From: an uncultured Sutterella sp.
GTDB lineage: Bacteria; Pseudomonadota; Gammaproteobacteria; Burkholderiales; Burkholderiaceae_F
Length of the DNA: 6,737 bases
Direction of reading: 5' to 3'
Assembly: GCA_905206365.1 (NCBI GenBank)
Contig: CAJLHF010000073.1
Span: 1-6,737 of the forward strand
Positions within the stretch are counted from its first letter, which is position 1, and each line of letters starts with the position of its first letter. This document shows positions 6,295 to 6,737 of this stretch, in pieces. Below the pieces are notes generated by a model. It saw only the letters and a list, made by a program, of their open reading frames with translations. It had not been told where the DNA came from and made no database searches. The position numbers were made by a program, and so were the translations under genes.

Positions 6295-6606
6295 GTTTTC
6301 AGTGGTGGGGACGGTCGATCCGAAGGGCGACCGCGTCTTCTTTCATTCTGCGCCGCCTCCCGAGAAAACGCCGCTCCCGTGCATGCCCCCTTGCCGTCCG
6401 TCAATTCGGATCCATGAAAACGCCTGTGAAGCGGGTCGGGCAAAAGCGACCGTCCGATAAGAGGGCGTACGGAAAACCGCAGCGACGCCGATCCCGGCGA
6501 ACATTCGACGCGGCGAAATTCTGCCGAAGAGCAGGTACCCGCAATGCTTTTTCGGAGAAGCACTACGATTCAACGAGGTTCCCGAGCAAGTCCCGACCAA
6601 CCCTAC

Positions 6607-6613
6607 AAAGAGG
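6607..6613 (+). promoter_or_regulatory. Ribosome binding site before the frame at 6622
   Basis: AAAGAGG ends 8 bases before the ATG at 6622. It is the strongest Shine-Dalgarno sequence in the window and the main reason to believe a gene starts there. Confidence 0.6.
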
Positions 6614-6621
6614 AAAAACCG

Positions 6622-6729
6622 ATGAACGATCCGCAACCCGACACGAAACTCGAAATTCCCGACCGAGCGGAGCTCGAACGCCGTTACCCGACGTGCCGTA
6701 AAGCCCCGCCGTTCACGGCGGGGATATAA
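6622..6729 (+). pseudogene. 5' fragment of an unknown gene, truncated by the right repeat
   Basis: A reading frame starts at ATG 6622 behind a good ribosome site. It encodes about 21 residues of its own sequence, hydrophilic and acidic-to-basic (MNDPQPDTKLEIPD, then RAELERRY). From 6684 the frame runs into the 52-bp repeat. The rest (PTCRKAPPFTAGI, stop at 6727-6729) is a translation of the repeat's hairpin and is not native protein. The native part is too short to assign. I infer that the host gene was interrupted directly after TTAC at 6684-6687; a genuine 35-residue peptide is less likely. The gene is divergent from the reductase, so it could in principle have belonged to the same regulon. 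Confidence 0.45.
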
Positions 6730-6735
6730 GGCACC
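6684..6735 (+). repeat. Right copy of 52-bp inverted repeat with two-tier hairpin
   Basis: This is the exact reverse complement of 1-52. From left to right it has TTAC (6684-6687), an outer stem arm GTGCC (6693-6697) pairing with GGCAC (6730-6734), internal-loop strands GTAAAG (6698-6703) and ATATAA (6724-6729), and an inner stem CCCCGCCG (6704-6711) with CGGCGGGG (6716-6723) closed by TTCA. The orientation relative to the window is outward, as for the left copy. Two more bases follow to the window end, so the true repeat is probably longer than 52 bases and continues outside. The element family (IS200/IS605-like left end) is inference. Confidence 0.9.
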
Positions 6736-6737
6736 CG

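Larger units (their letters stand above)
6283..6621. other. 339-base divergent intergenic region
   Basis: This region separates the reductase (minus strand) from the frame starting at 6622 (plus strand) and should hold both promoters. I see a hairpin with arms CGGTCG and CGACCG (6312-6317 and 6328-6333) in the presumed leader of the reductase mRNA. I find no clear TorR, FNR or sigma-54 site and no good -35/-10 pair. Open frames across it have Arg/Ser/Pro-rich translations without ribosome sites and are not called. Confidence 0.5.

Noticed and set aside
6283..6621. TorR, FNR or sigma-54 sites upstream of the reductase
   Set aside because: I looked for CTGTTCATAT-like, TTGAT-N4-ATCAA and GG-N10-GC patterns on both strands. 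Nothing was close enough to report.
6343..6636. Minus-strand 97-codon frame with a signal-peptide-like start
   Set aside because: It runs antisense over the ribosome site and start of the frame at 6622. Only the first 16 residues look plausible and the rest has no family character.
1..6737. tRNA, rRNA or CRISPR array
   Set aside because: There is no cloverleaf with a GTTCGA-type T loop, no rRNA-like stretch and no regularly spaced direct repeats.

Overview
The window is GC-rich, and its genes prefer G or C at third codon positions. Its content is topoisomerase III, a Tat-exported molybdopterin oxide reductase of the TorA/DorA/BisC group without an iron-sulfur motif, and a RelB/DinJ-like protein. 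This suggests a respiratory, facultative or anaerobic proteobacterium. My best guess is a gut-type Burkholderiales such as Sutterellaceae, where periplasmic molybdo-reductases are often numerous. That placement is inference from protein style, not from a marker gene.

Layout, left to right. Positions 1-52 hold one copy of a perfect 52-base inverted repeat. A small two-helix membrane protein is predicted on the minus strand (111-272). A gap of about 460 bases (273-730) holds short hairpins but no convincing gene. topB (731-2800, plus strand) starts at GTG and is complete. A bidirectional terminator-like hairpin (2879-2908) separates it from a convergent minus-strand gene (2951-3328) for a RelB/DinJ-like protein that appears to contain two tandem ribbon-helix-helix units. 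A 392-base gap (3329-3720) holds a candidate promoter and three hairpins, one of about 83 nt just past the next gene. The largest gene (3721-6282, minus strand) encodes a complete 853-residue oxide reductase. A divergent gap (6283-6621) leads to a plus-strand reading frame with a good ribosome binding site (6622). After about 21 codons it runs into the second repeat copy (6684-6735), which points the opposite way to the first.

The genes do not form one operon. topB is a housekeeping or possibly mobile-element topoisomerase, the RelB-like gene has no toxin next to it, and the reductase has no visible chaperone, cytochrome or membrane anchor. The most distinctive features are three. The terminal repeats fold into a two-tier hairpin and resemble IS200/IS605 left ends inserted at TTAC. 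The RelB/DinJ-like protein looks internally duplicated. The reductase carries the Tyr-Gly-Trp signature of S-oxide reductases inside an otherwise TorA-like protein. The repeats sit exactly at both edges, so the window may be a contig broken at two copies of the same mobile element. I see no clear multi-gene novel system.
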